DNA of 36,793 nt from NCBI GenBank assembly GCA_903891095.1, contig CAITDI010000044.1:1-36793 (forward strand). Reading direction: 5' to 3'. Source of the stretch: an uncultured bacterium. GTDB taxonomy: Bacteria > Planctomycetota > Phycisphaerae > Phycisphaerales > SM1A02. Both the position numbers and the translations under genes were made by a program. This document shows positions 25,883-36,066 of this stretch, piece by piece. Under the pieces are notes generated by a model, which was not told the DNA's origin, made no database searches, and saw nothing but the letters and a program-made list of their open reading frames with translations. How positions within the stretch are numbered: position 1 is the first letter of the stretch; each line of letters begins with the position of its first letter.

Positions 25883-26188
25883 TTGTGATCTCCTCTTCCG
25901 GTATCCCTATTCACTCTGCCGTGCTTCCCTCCGCGGAAGCATGGCAACAACATTCTCGTTACCCGGTGGCACCCACCGCCAGGCAACGCGAAGTCTTCCG
26001 TGACCTCGACACAGGAGTTCCCTCTGCCGAGATGCTAATCAATCGCCGAGGCGATTGCCCGAAAGTTTCCGCAGTTCGAGTGTGACACGGAAGGCGAATC
26101 CGTCCATAGCGCTCGGCTCATTTCCACCAACTGCGTTCGTGATCGGCCTGCACAAGCGGTACAGACGGCACCAGAGCGTCGCAGCGGT
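25883..26188. other. Intergenic region with hairpins upstream of a cassette gene
   Basis: No gene seen. Three inverted repeats are present: 25923-25940 (6-bp arms, loop of six), 25964-25978 (6-bp arms, loop of three) and 26040-26057 (8-bp perfect arms, loop of two). The last could end the regulator gene but lacks a T-run. The first two fall 40-96 bases before the start at 25882 and could lie in its 5' untranslated region. Confidence 0.5.
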
Positions 26189-27679
26189 TCAGCAGGCCTC
26201 GCCCATGGCGCCAAGCCCGAGGTCGCGCATCTTCCGATAAAGAGTGGTGCGGTTGATGCCCAGGCTCGCTGCAGCCTTGGAACGGTTCCATCCATGCGCT
26301 GCGAGCGCCGCAAGCAGCGCCGCGCGCTCCGGATCGCGCATCGCGTCCGCGAGCGACTTCGACTTCGCGGCGCTGGCTGAACCCGCCGACGCGCCAGCAT
26401 CCAACGCACGTTGCGGCGCCGCGAACGGCAGTGGTTCGATGGGCTCGGCCGCACGAACGACGGCAGCGTTCAGAATTCGTTCAGGCAGATGTGGGCGGTC
26501 GATCCACGCTCCGTCGCACACGATTGCCGCGCGCTCGATGGCGTTCTCGAGCTCGCGCACATTGCCAGGCCACGCGTAAGCGCGCATCGCCTCGGCGGCC
26601 TCGGCGGTGAAGCCGAGGATGGTGCGTCCAAGCTCCGCACTCTTGCCGCGCAGGAAGTGCTCCGCAAGCGCCGTGGTGTCGTTCGGCCTCTCGCGCAGCG
26701 GCGGCAGTTCGATCGGCAGCACGTGCACGCGATAGAAGAGGTCCTGCCGGAAGCGACCTTCCTCGACAAGCCGCTCGAGCGGCTGGTTCGAAGCAACGAT
26801 GACGCGGACATCGACCTCGATGGTGTCGTCTGCGCCCACAGCCTCGAACTTGCGCTCCTGCAGCACGCGCAGCAGCTTGAGCTGCATGGTCGGCGACGCG
26901 GAGTTGATCTCGTCGAGAAACAGCGTTCCGCCGTCCGCCGCGAGGAATCGACCCTTCTTGTCCGCGATCGCGCCGGTGAATGCGCCCTTCACGTGACCAA
27001 AGAGTTCGCTTTCAAGCAGCGTCTCGGGGATCGATCCGCACGCGAGCTCGACGAACGGCATCGCTGCACGCGTCGAAGCGCGGTGAATCGCGCGGGCCAA
27101 CATGCTCTTGCCGGTTCCCGATTCGCCGTGGATGAGCACCGTCGAACGCACGCGACTCGCGGCACGCGCGAGTTCGAGCGCGCGCCCGAGCCGTTGATCG
27201 CGGCCGACGATCTGCGCGAGTGCATCGCCTGATTCCGCGGCTGGCTGTTCGCGGCTCGCGCGTGTGTCCAGCGTGTTTCGCGTTGCCGCGCGGGCAACGG
27301 TCTGCGCCAGTTCATTCGCGCTGAACGGCTTCATGAGCACGTCGGCGGCACCCGCGCGGATCCACTCGATCGCGCGAGCGGCCGCGATGTCGGCACCGCA
27401 GGCGATCACCGAAGTTCGAGCGCAGGCGCCTCGGGCCGACTGAAGCAAGCCCAGCAGCTCGCGGTCGCGCCCGCCGACATCGGCGAGCACGATCGCCTCG
27501 GCGTGTCCTCGCAGGGCCGCAACGACCTGGTCCACGGTCCCAGCGATTTCGCACCCGTAGCCGAGCGTCGACAGCGTCTGTCGGACCGCCGCCGCCGCGT
27601 ACGGGTCGGGGTCCAACACCACAACGCGAGCATGGCAGCTCGTGGGCACGGAAAGGCCGGCTGGTTCCTTCTCGCTCAC
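26189..27679 (-). CDS. Sigma-54-dependent transcription activator, NtrC-type, with atypical receiver
   Basis: A 496-residue bacterial enhancer-binding protein. The N-terminal receiver-like domain (about 18-130) has Asp67 in VLADVGG and Lys117 in LMKPF. The central AAA+ domain has Walker A GESGTGKS (185-192), the sigma-54-contacting loop GAFTGA (232-237), Walker B GGTLFLDE (250-257) and the WPGNVREL motif. A Fis-type helix-turn-helix (NRSKAAASLGINRTTLYRK) ends the protein. The GTG at 27679 is chosen because GAGGAG lies 10 bases upstream; a TTG at 27697 in the same frame has a poorly placed site. The receiver lacks one of the paired acidic residues (LDPDP instead of a DD pair) and the Thr/Ser position looks like Cys. 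No histidine kinase gene is nearby. Targets are unknown; adjacent genes are candidates. Confidence 0.9.
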   Translation of the reverse strand: MSEKEPAGLSVPTSCHARVVVLDPDPYAAAAVRQTLSTLGYGCEIAGTVDQVVAALRGHAEAIVLADVGGRDRELLGLLQSARGACARTSVIACGADIAAARAIEWIRAGAADVLMKPFSANELAQTVARAATRNTLDTRASREQPAAESGDALAQIVGRDQRLGRALELARAASRVRSTVLIHGESGTGKSMLARAIHRASTRAAMPFVELACGSIPETLLESELFGHVKGAFTGAIADKKGRFLAADGGTLFLDEINSASPTMQLKLLRVLQERKFEAVGADDTIEVDVRVIVASNQPLERLVEEGRFRQDLFYRVHVLPIELPPLRERPNDTTALAEHFLRGKSAELGRTILGFTAEAAEAMRAYAWPGNVRELENAIERAAIVCDGAWIDRPHLPERILNAAVVRAAEPIEPLPFAAPQRALDAGASAGSASAAKSKSLADAMRDPERAALLAALAAHGWNRSKAAASLGINRTTLYRKMRDLGLGAMGEAC

Positions 27680-28034
27680 CGTTCGATCGCTCCTCAAGCC
27701 TTCTATCGAGGCTGTTGCTCATCGGCGCGGCTAGGACCGCACCGCAGGTCGACGGGTTTGATTGCAGCGGAGTTTCAGTTATCGGGACGGCTCTGGCCGC
27801 CATCGTCGGAGCGAATTGCAGGTCGTTGACGGGCGGCTCGCGTCAAGTTGCACAAAATCGCGACGAGATTCGGTCATACTCCGCGACCTGCCCCGTTTGG
27901 TGCGGCTCTCGCCGCGCGCCATTCCGGCCCGCAGCAAGTCGCCTGACGCTAGGTCAGATCCATGTCAGGTCAGATCCACGCCAGGTCAGATCCACGTCAG
28001 ACCAAGCCCTGATGGCAAGTTTGGAGCCGAACCC
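27680..28034. other. Divergent intergenic region with tandem repeats
   Basis: The 355 bases lie between the leftward regulator and the rightward Gly/Met-rich protein gene. They hold a CATACT hexamer (27875-27880), a possible -10 for the rightward gene, and three 16-base direct repeats (27951-27998). The frame of the 28035 gene stays open through here, but the predicted peptide has no signal peptide or known motif, so I treat it as non-coding. Confidence 0.6.
27951..27998 (+). repeat. Three tandem 16-bp repeats upstream of the 28035 gene
   Basis: Units are 27951-27966, 27967-27982 and 27983-27998, each AGGTCAGATCCACGTC with one or two changes (the first has ATGTC, the second ACGCC). AGACC, a partial fourth copy, follows. 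They end 36 bases before the start codon. Confidence 0.9.
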
Positions 28035-29954
28035 ATGCTGAATCGTCTTACCACCGTTTCCCTTCGCTCCGCGATCGTCGCGGCTGCTGCCTTCATCGGC
28101 AGCGAGACCATGATCTTTGCCCAGAACCAGCCCCCGGCCGGACAGGGTTCGCAGCAGGGCGGCGGTGCTGGCCGCGGTCAGGGTGGCGGCGGTGGCCGAG
28201 GTGGCAACCAGGGCGGTGGCCGTGGCGGCATGGGCGGCATGGGTGGATTCGGCGGCATGGGTGGCGGCATGGGCGGCGGCCGCGGCGGCATGGGTGGCAT
28301 GGGCGGCATGGGTCGCGGCATGCAGGATGTTCGCGAGGCCCTCGAGGCCGACTTCCAGCGCCGCGACGTGACCCTCTTCGTCCGCCAGCTCAAGCTCACC
28401 GAAGACCAGAGCGGCGTCCTCGAGACCCTCTTCGTTGACTACGAGGCGCAGTACCAGCCCGAGGCCGAGGCGATCACCACCGCGATGACCGAGATCGGCA
28501 GGAAGATGATGAGCACCTTCATGACCCCGGAGCGCCAGCAGCAGATGCAGGACACCTGGGGTCAGATGCAGAAGGAAATGCAGGAGGCCGAGGCCGCGAA
28601 CGGCCCGATGGACGACGACACGCGCCGCGCGTTCTTCCGCGAGCGCATGCAGAAGGCCAGCGAGAAGTTCGCCCAGGAAGTGCAGAACTCCGGCATCGAC
28701 GCAGAGGTCAAGGCCGCGATGGGCGAGATGCTCACCAAGCTCGAAGGCTGGCAGACCCGCAAGGCTTCTCTCCGCGACAACTTCACGCAGGGCCTCAAGG
28801 TCGTTCTCGACGACGAGCAGCTGGCCGGCTGGCCGGCGTTTGAGCGCTTCCTCGTCCGCGAGAAGACCCTCCCGCGCGGCCGCATCTCCGGCGAGAACGT
28901 GAACCTGTTCTTCCTCGTCGACGAGCTCCGTCTCCCGCAGGACCAGTTCGCCAAGCTCGAGCCGCTCTTCAACGACTACGAGACCCGTCTCGACTCGTCG
29001 CTCCGCGCGCGCAACTCGTACATCGAGCAGTCGATGCCGAAGCTCTTCAAGTCGATCCAGACCTCGGATGTCGACGGCGCCAAGCTCATCTTCAAGCGCC
29101 AGGCCGAGCTCCGCTCCGCCGTGCGCGACGTCAACGACGAGTTCCGCAAGTCCATGGTCATCGCCCTCGGCGAGTCGACCTGGGCCAAGTCGCTCGACAA
29201 GGCCGTCCTCGAGAACGGCTGGGACCGCATCTACCGCGCCACGACGACCGACCGCATGTTCGAAGAGGCCATGAAGATCCAGGGCCTCGATCCGACCGTG
29301 CTGCAGGCCGTCACCGACCTGTACGCGCAGTACGGCAACGAAGTCGCTCCGATGAACGAGCGCCTGAAGAACCTCGCGCGCACCGAAGAGCCCGACCAGA
29401 TCGTCGCCGACGGCGAGCGTTTCGTGAGCATGGTCGGCCAAGGCGTTTCGGGAATGGTCCGCAACATGGGCGGCGGTCCGAACGGCAACCAGAACCGCGC
29501 CGACGACGCGTCCCGCAAGGCTTTCGATGAGCGCAATGCCCTCGGCGAGCGCTATCAGGAGCGTCTCAAGGCACTCCTGACCCCCGAGCAGTGGGACAAG
29601 CTCCCGAAGGGCCGTGGCCAAGGCGGCGGTCGTGGCGGCAACGGCGGCCCCGGTGGCGGAGGCAATATCCAGGGTCTTCTCGATCGTCTGCCCGAAGAGC
29701 AGCGCAAGCAGTTCATGGACGCCGTCGACAAGAACAAGAACGGCAAGGTCGATGAGGACGAGCAGCAGGCTGTCCGCGACTACATGCGCCAGCAGTTCGG
29801 CAACATGCGCGGCGGCGGCCAGGGCGGCGCTGGCGGTGCGGGCGGCCAGGGTGGCGGAGCTCAAGGCGGCGGCGGCGGCGGCCGAGGCCGCGGTGGTCGT
29901 GGCGGCCAGGGTGGCGGCAATGGCGCCAACGGCGGCGGTAACGGCGAGGTCTGA
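28035..29954 (+). CDS. Secreted Gly/Met-rich protein with LTxxQ-like helical repeats and EF-hand
   Basis: A 639-residue exported protein. The signal peptide is about residues 1-30 (MIFAQ). Residues about 36-96 are low complexity: first Gly/Gln/Arg, then GGM/GGF repeats with many Met residues. Helical units follow: VRQLKLTEDQSGVLETLFVDYEAQ near 116-139, a second with VDELRLPQDQFAKLEPLFNDYE, and a weaker third (GLDPTVLQAVTDLYAQYG). These recall the LTxxQ motif of Spy/CpxP-type periplasmic proteins, repeated within one chain. An EF-hand loop DKNKNGKVDEDE is at 565-576, followed by a Gly-rich tail with Arg. The ATG at 28035 has GGAG about 9 bases upstream and gives the signal peptide. A strong terminator follows. 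Function unknown; metal or calcium binding in the envelope is an inference. Confidence 0.82.
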   Translation: MLNRLTTVSLRSAIVAAAAFIGSETMIFAQNQPPAGQGSQQGGGAGRGQGGGGGRGGNQGGGRGGMGGMGGFGGMGGGMGGGRGGMGGMGGMGRGMQDVREALEADFQRRDVTLFVRQLKLTEDQSGVLETLFVDYEAQYQPEAEAITTAMTEIGRKMMSTFMTPERQQQMQDTWGQMQKEMQEAEAANGPMDDDTRRAFFRERMQKASEKFAQEVQNSGIDAEVKAAMGEMLTKLEGWQTRKASLRDNFTQGLKVVLDDEQLAGWPAFERFLVREKTLPRGRISGENVNLFFLVDELRLPQDQFAKLEPLFNDYETRLDSSLRARNSYIEQSMPKLFKSIQTSDVDGAKLIFKRQAELRSAVRDVNDEFRKSMVIALGESTWAKSLDKAVLENGWDRIYRATTTDRMFEEAMKIQGLDPTVLQAVTDLYAQYGNEVAPMNERLKNLARTEEPDQIVADGERFVSMVGQGVSGMVRNMGGGPNGNQNRADDASRKAFDERNALGERYQERLKALLTPEQWDKLPKGRGQGGGRGGNGGPGGGGNIQGLLDRLPEEQRKQFMDAVDKNKNGKVDEDEQQAVRDYMRQQFGNMRGGGQGGAGGAGGQGGGAQGGGGGGRGRGGRGGQGGGNGANGGGNGEV

Positions 29955-30002
29955 TCCTCGTCCGCGCCTACCAACGGGCAGCCCTTTCGTGAATGCAACT
30001 CC

Positions 30003-30033
30003 AAGGCGCGCGCGGTCTCCGCGCGCGCCTTTT
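30003..30033 (+). terminator. Intrinsic terminator of the 28035-29954 gene
   Basis: A perfect 13-bp stem (30003-30015 with 30019-30031) with a three-base loop, running into TTTT. It lies about 50 bases after the stop codon. Confidence 0.93.
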
Positions 30034-30076
30034 CATTTGCCTTAGGCGCGCGCCGCGAGCGACTGAACGTCGCGTG

Positions 30077-30082
30077 TATCCT
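30077..30082 (+). promoter_or_regulatory. Candidate -10 element for the serine acetyltransferase gene (possible leaderless start)
   Basis: TATCCT ends 7 bases before the ATG at 30090, immediately downstream of a strong terminator, so this gene needs its own promoter. There is no Shine-Dalgarno sequence before the ATG. Confidence 0.5.
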
Positions 30083-30089
30083 CCGACCA

Positions 30090-30929
30090 ATGGACGCTCA
30101 ATCGCAGGACGCGTGCGCAGACCATCTCCGGGCACTCGCGGCATCCGCGACGAACGGCTCGGCACCGTCCGAGCAGGTCTTGATCGCGACGCTTGAAGCG
30201 CTGCGAGCCCTTGTTTTCCCGGAATTGCGTGCGCCGCAGGTTTCCGGCGACGCGCTCGCACGGCAGGTTGTTCGGGGCTTCTCGACACTCGTCGCCGAGG
30301 CGTGCGCCGCGTGCGCGCAGACTGGGAACGATGACGCGGCCAGCGCGTTCATCGCCCGCATCCCGCGGATCGCCGAGCGGCTCGCGCTCGATGTCCGCGC
30401 CGCGTACGACGGCGACCCCGCCGCGACCAACGAGCTCGAGATCGTCGTGTGCTACCCCGGCGTGCGCGCTCTCGCAGTGCATCGCTTCGCGCACGAGCTT
30501 GACTCCCTCGGCGTTCCTCTGCTCCCGCGCATGATGGCCGAGCACGCGCATCGCGAGACTGGCATCGACATCCATCCGCGCGCGACCATTGGCGACGCGC
30601 TCTTCATCGATCACGGCACGGGCGTCGTGATCGGCGAGACCGCGACCATCGGCAACCGCTGCCGCATCTATCAGGGCGTCACGCTCGGTGCGAAGAACTT
30701 CGATCGCGAGCCCGACGGCTCGATGCGTCGCGGCTACAAGCGCCATCCGACGCTCGAGGACGACGTCGTGGTCTACGCGGGCGCCACGATCCTGGGCGGA
30801 GACACGGTGATCGGCAAGGGCTCCGTCATTGCCGGCGGCGTGTTCCTCACCAAGAGCGTGCCCGCGGGACATGTCGTGACCGGCCCGAAGGTCGAGCTGC
30901 GCATGATCTCGATGGGCGGGGCGATCTAG
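30090..30929 (+). CDS. cysE: Serine O-acetyltransferase
   Basis: A 279-residue cytoplasmic enzyme that makes O-acetylserine from serine and acetyl-CoA, the first step of cysteine synthesis. Residues 1-150 are the helical N-terminal region with YPGVRALAVHRFAHEL (122-137). The left-handed beta-helix follows with hexapeptide repeats: GIDIHPRATIG (158-168), FIDHGTGVVIGET (172-184) and CRIYQGVTLGAKNF. The expected catalytic and substrate residues are present: Asp160, His175 and His219 by comparison with E. coli CysE. Its length and C-terminus suit the longer EpsC/SAT-like forms. The next gene starts one base after its TAG. It could supply cysteine synthesis, with sulfur metabolism also relevant to the sulfotransferase in the window, though no link is shown. 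Confidence 0.93.
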   Translation: MDAQSQDACADHLRALAASATNGSAPSEQVLIATLEALRALVFPELRAPQVSGDALARQVVRGFSTLVAEACAACAQTGNDDAASAFIARIPRIAERLALDVRAAYDGDPAATNELEIVVCYPGVRALAVHRFAHELDSLGVPLLPRMMAEHAHRETGIDIHPRATIGDALFIDHGTGVVIGETATIGNRCRIYQGVTLGAKNFDREPDGSMRRGYKRHPTLEDDVVVYAGATILGGDTVIGKGSVIAGGVFLTKSVPAGHVVTGPKVELRMISMGGAI

Positions 30930-30930
30930 C

Positions 30931-32208
30931 GTGGCGAGCGCGCGAAATAGGCTCGTGCTTGCGATCGGAGCGCTGGGTTTCGCCAGCGGTCTGCCGAACG
31001 TGCTCATCACCGACACGCTTTCGGCCTGGCTGTCCGATCTTGGGTTCAAGCCCGCGGACATCGGCTTGCTTTCGGCGCTCACGCTGCCATACGGCCTCAA
31101 GTTGCTGTGGGCCCCGTTGCTCGACCGATTTCCCGCGCCTGGTTTCGCGTGGCTTGGCCTGAGGCGCAGCTGGATCGCGCTGTTCTGCGCGATGCTCGCG
31201 GCGGCCTTTGGTGTTCTCGCGTGGGTTGGTCCCGAGAGTGCGCAGTCCCCTGTGATTCCCGCGGCAATCGCGGGCCTCGCGATCGCGGCGATCTCCGCCT
31301 CGCTCGACGCCGCCGTCGACGCGCATCGAACCGACAGCGCGAGCGGCGGCGAAGAAGGACCAGCAGCGAGCGCCTTCGTGCTTGGCTACCGCGTCGCGTT
31401 CGTCTCGATCGGCGCGGCGGTGCTCATGCTGCACGGCAAGATCGCGCTGCTCTTCGGTCCCGAGGGCGATCCCACGGCGCGTTCCCTCGCGTGGCGCGTC
31501 GCCATCGCCGCTGGTGGCAGCGCGATGCTGCTCGGCGTCGGCGCCGCGCTTCTTTCTCCCGAGCCGCCCAAGCGCCGCTCGCCGGAGACGCTGCGCGACG
31601 CGGTCATCGAGCCGCTCCTCTCCTTCGTGCGTTCGTTTGGCGCACGCATCGCGGTGGTGCTGTTCGTGGCGCTGCTCTTCCGTTTGCCCGACCTGCTTGG
31701 CAACAAGATGACGATGCCGTTCCTTCGCCAGGAACTCGGCTTCGACATCGCCGAAATCGGCACGATCCGCCAGTTTCTCGGCTTCGCCATGACGATCGTC
31801 GGTGCGGTCATCGGTGGCGTCTGCGTGAAGCGGTGGGGGCTGTTCCGCGCGCTTGTCGTCTTCGGCGTGCTGCAGATCGCGTCGAACGCGGGCTACCTGG
31901 TGCTCATCTCAACCGGTAAGTCGCTCCCGGCGTTCGCCGGCGTGGTGATCGTCGAGAACCTCTGCAACGGGCTCGTCAGCGCGGCGTTTGTCGCGTACTT
32001 CATGACGCTCTGCGAGCCTCGGTTCGCGGCCGCGCAGTACGCGATCCTCTCCGGACTGATGTACCTCGCGAGCGCGGTGGTCGGCAGCGTGAGCGGCATC
32101 CTGGTCGAACGCCTGGGCTACCAGGGGTTCTTCATCCTCTCGATCGTCGTGGGCATCCCGCCGCTCCTTGCGCTTCCGTGGGCGATGCCGCGCAAAATCG
32201 AGGCCTGA
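30931..32208 (+). CDS. MFS transporter, AmpG-like
   Basis: A 425-residue membrane protein with about twelve hydrophobic segments. The N-terminus (GALGFASGLPNVLITDTLSAWLSDLGF, then LPYGLKLLWAPLLDRF) matches the PAT/AmpG branch of the major facilitator superfamily. AmpG imports anhydromuropeptides in peptidoglycan recycling; other members carry different substrates, and nothing nearby identifies this one. The start is GTG at 30931, one base after the stop of the serine acetyltransferase gene, so the two are probably co-transcribed. No other peptidoglycan-recycling gene is in the window. Confidence 0.82.
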   Translation: MASARNRLVLAIGALGFASGLPNVLITDTLSAWLSDLGFKPADIGLLSALTLPYGLKLLWAPLLDRFPAPGFAWLGLRRSWIALFCAMLAAAFGVLAWVGPESAQSPVIPAAIAGLAIAAISASLDAAVDAHRTDSASGGEEGPAASAFVLGYRVAFVSIGAAVLMLHGKIALLFGPEGDPTARSLAWRVAIAAGGSAMLLGVGAALLSPEPPKRRSPETLRDAVIEPLLSFVRSFGARIAVVLFVALLFRLPDLLGNKMTMPFLRQELGFDIAEIGTIRQFLGFAMTIVGAVIGGVCVKRWGLFRALVVFGVLQIASNAGYLVLISTGKSLPAFAGVVIVENLCNGLVSAAFVAYFMTLCEPRFAAAQYAILSGLMYLASAVVGSVSGILVERLGYQGFFILSIVVGIPPLLALPWAMPRKIEA

Positions 32209-32228
32209 ACCCGTCGCGTCGTCGGCTC

Positions 32229-32234
32229 TATACT
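32229..32234 (+). promoter_or_regulatory. Candidate -10 element of the aconitase gene
   Basis: TATACT lies 31 bases before the ATG at 32266. A poor -35 match (CTGAAC) lies about 18 bases upstream. An AGGA sequence precedes the ATG at usable spacing, so this gene appears to have a normal leader. Confidence 0.5.
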
Positions 32235-32265
32235 CGGCGCTTCGCCAGTACAGGACCAGACGACC

Positions 32266-34965
<2,700 letters not shown>

Positions 34966-34996
34966 TCGCGCGCGAACCACAACGGCATCAAGCAGT

Positions 34997-35030
34997 CAGG
35001 CGGGGCTCACGCCCCGCCTGATTCATTTTT
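34997..35030 (+). terminator. Intrinsic terminator of acnA
   Basis: A perfect 10-bp stem (34997-35006 with 35011-35020) and four-base loop, followed by ATTCATTTTT. Confidence 0.93.
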
Positions 35031-35100
35031 GCCCGCGCGCATCCGCCGCAAAATGTGCGAATCCTCCGACATCCGACCTGGGCTCGTTAGGTTGGTCGAG

Positions 35101-35107
35101 AAGGAGG
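35101..35107 (+). promoter_or_regulatory. Ribosome binding site that decides the comF-like start at 35113
   Basis: AAGGAGG ends 5 bases before the ATG at 35113. An earlier in-frame ATG at 35029 lies within the terminator's T-run and has no such site. Confidence 0.8.
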
Positions 35108-35112
35108 AAGAG

Positions 35113-36066
35113 ATGTCCAAGCACCAGACACCACGGGACAGCATGCAGGGGACGGTGACGCGCGACATTGCGGAGCTTCGCCGCCACGAGGGCGAGGGCG
35201 CAAGGTTTGTCGGCACGGCGATGAGGGTCATCCTGGCCGCCGATCGTGCGCGCCGACGGATAGAGCAATTGAAGCAGCGCGCGATGATGCTGAGGCAGCT
35301 CGAGCGTTCGCTGTTTGGCCATCGAATGCCGCTGGCTACGACCTTGATCGCGGAGGCAGGGTGGCGGCGTGATTCGGTCGATGCGTACTGCCCACGTTGC
35401 GGCAGCAGCCGGGCGCCCTTTGAGGATCTGCTCGAGGGGTGTGGCGATTGCCGCGGTCGAAGACTCGGATACGCGGGACTTGTGCGCCTCGGACGGTTTG
35501 CCCCGCCGCTCTCGCAGTGGGTACCCGCGATCAAGCACCGCGCGTGGCAAGGCATGGGTGTCGCGCTAGGACGAGAGCTTGCGGACCAGGTTGCAGCAGC
35601 TGCCGAAGCGGGCGTCATTCGGCCTCCCGAGCTCGTCGTGGCGGTCCCCACCCATTGGACGCGGAGCTTGACGCGTGGCATCGACCACGTGCATGTCCTC
35701 TCGGAGGCCCTCGCGAAGCGGCTTGGTGTGCCTCTTGTTCCAGCCCTCAGTGCCCGGCTAGCGCTGCACCAGACAGGCGCAAGCAAACTTGCGCGCCTGG
35801 GAAACAAGGGCAGGTACCGCCTGACGGGTGCAGGGCAATCCATCCGTGGGCGCAACGTGCTGTTGGTGGACGACGTCCGTACGACCGGGAGTACCCTTCG
35901 GCAGGCGGGGAAGGCGTTGGCGGCGGCCGAACCGTTGTCCGTCACGGCGGCTGTCTGTGCTGCCGTGGACAGCCCACGGAGAAATGCCATCGCCTCTCAG
36001 GTCGCACAGTGGCAATCCAGGGGAAGTGGGCATGCCGACGAGACGCAAAATGTGGATAAGTTCTGA
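35113..36066 (+). CDS. ComF-family phosphoribosyltransferase with N-terminal extension
   Basis: A 317-residue protein. Residues 1-90 form a charged, probably helical extension (RRRIEQLKQRAMMLRQLERSL). Residues 93-113 hold a zinc-ribbon pattern, Cys93/Cys96 and Cys110/Cys113. The phosphoribosyltransferase domain follows with VVAVPTHWTRSLTRGID (175-191), HQTGASKLARLGNKG (219-233) and the PRPP loop VLLVDDVRTTGST (249-261). Typical ComF proteins are about 220-240 residues, so the extension is unusual. ComF is needed for DNA uptake in naturally competent bacteria, and related proteins are widespread without proven roles. The start at 35113 is set by an adjacent AAGGAGG. The codon mix is less GC-extreme than in the neighbouring genes. 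Confidence 0.85.
   Translation: MSKHQTPRDSMQGTVTRDIAELRRHEGEGARFVGTAMRVILAADRARRRIEQLKQRAMMLRQLERSLFGHRMPLATTLIAEAGWRRDSVDAYCPRCGSSRAPFEDLLEGCGDCRGRRLGYAGLVRLGRFAPPLSQWVPAIKHRAWQGMGVALGRELADQVAAAAEAGVIRPPELVVAVPTHWTRSLTRGIDHVHVLSEALAKRLGVPLVPALSARLALHQTGASKLARLGNKGRYRLTGAGQSIRGRNVLLVDDVRTTGSTLRQAGKALAAAEPLSVTAAVCAAVDSPRRNAIASQVAQWQSRGSGHADETQNVDKF

Noticed and set aside
25883-26030. Possible riboswitch (cyclic-di-GMP type) before the cassette gene at 25882
   Set aside because: Hairpins are present, but I could not match the conserved core of any riboswitch class.
26040-26057. Perfect 8-bp inverted repeat as terminator of the sigma-54 regulator
   Set aside because: No T-run on the minus strand and about 130 bases from the stop codon, so it is not called as a terminator.
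27954-29864. 636-codon minus-strand open frame opposite the Gly/Met-rich protein
   Set aside because: AATAATHAA-type runs are the reverse of the Gly/Met repeats; no ribosome binding site or domain.
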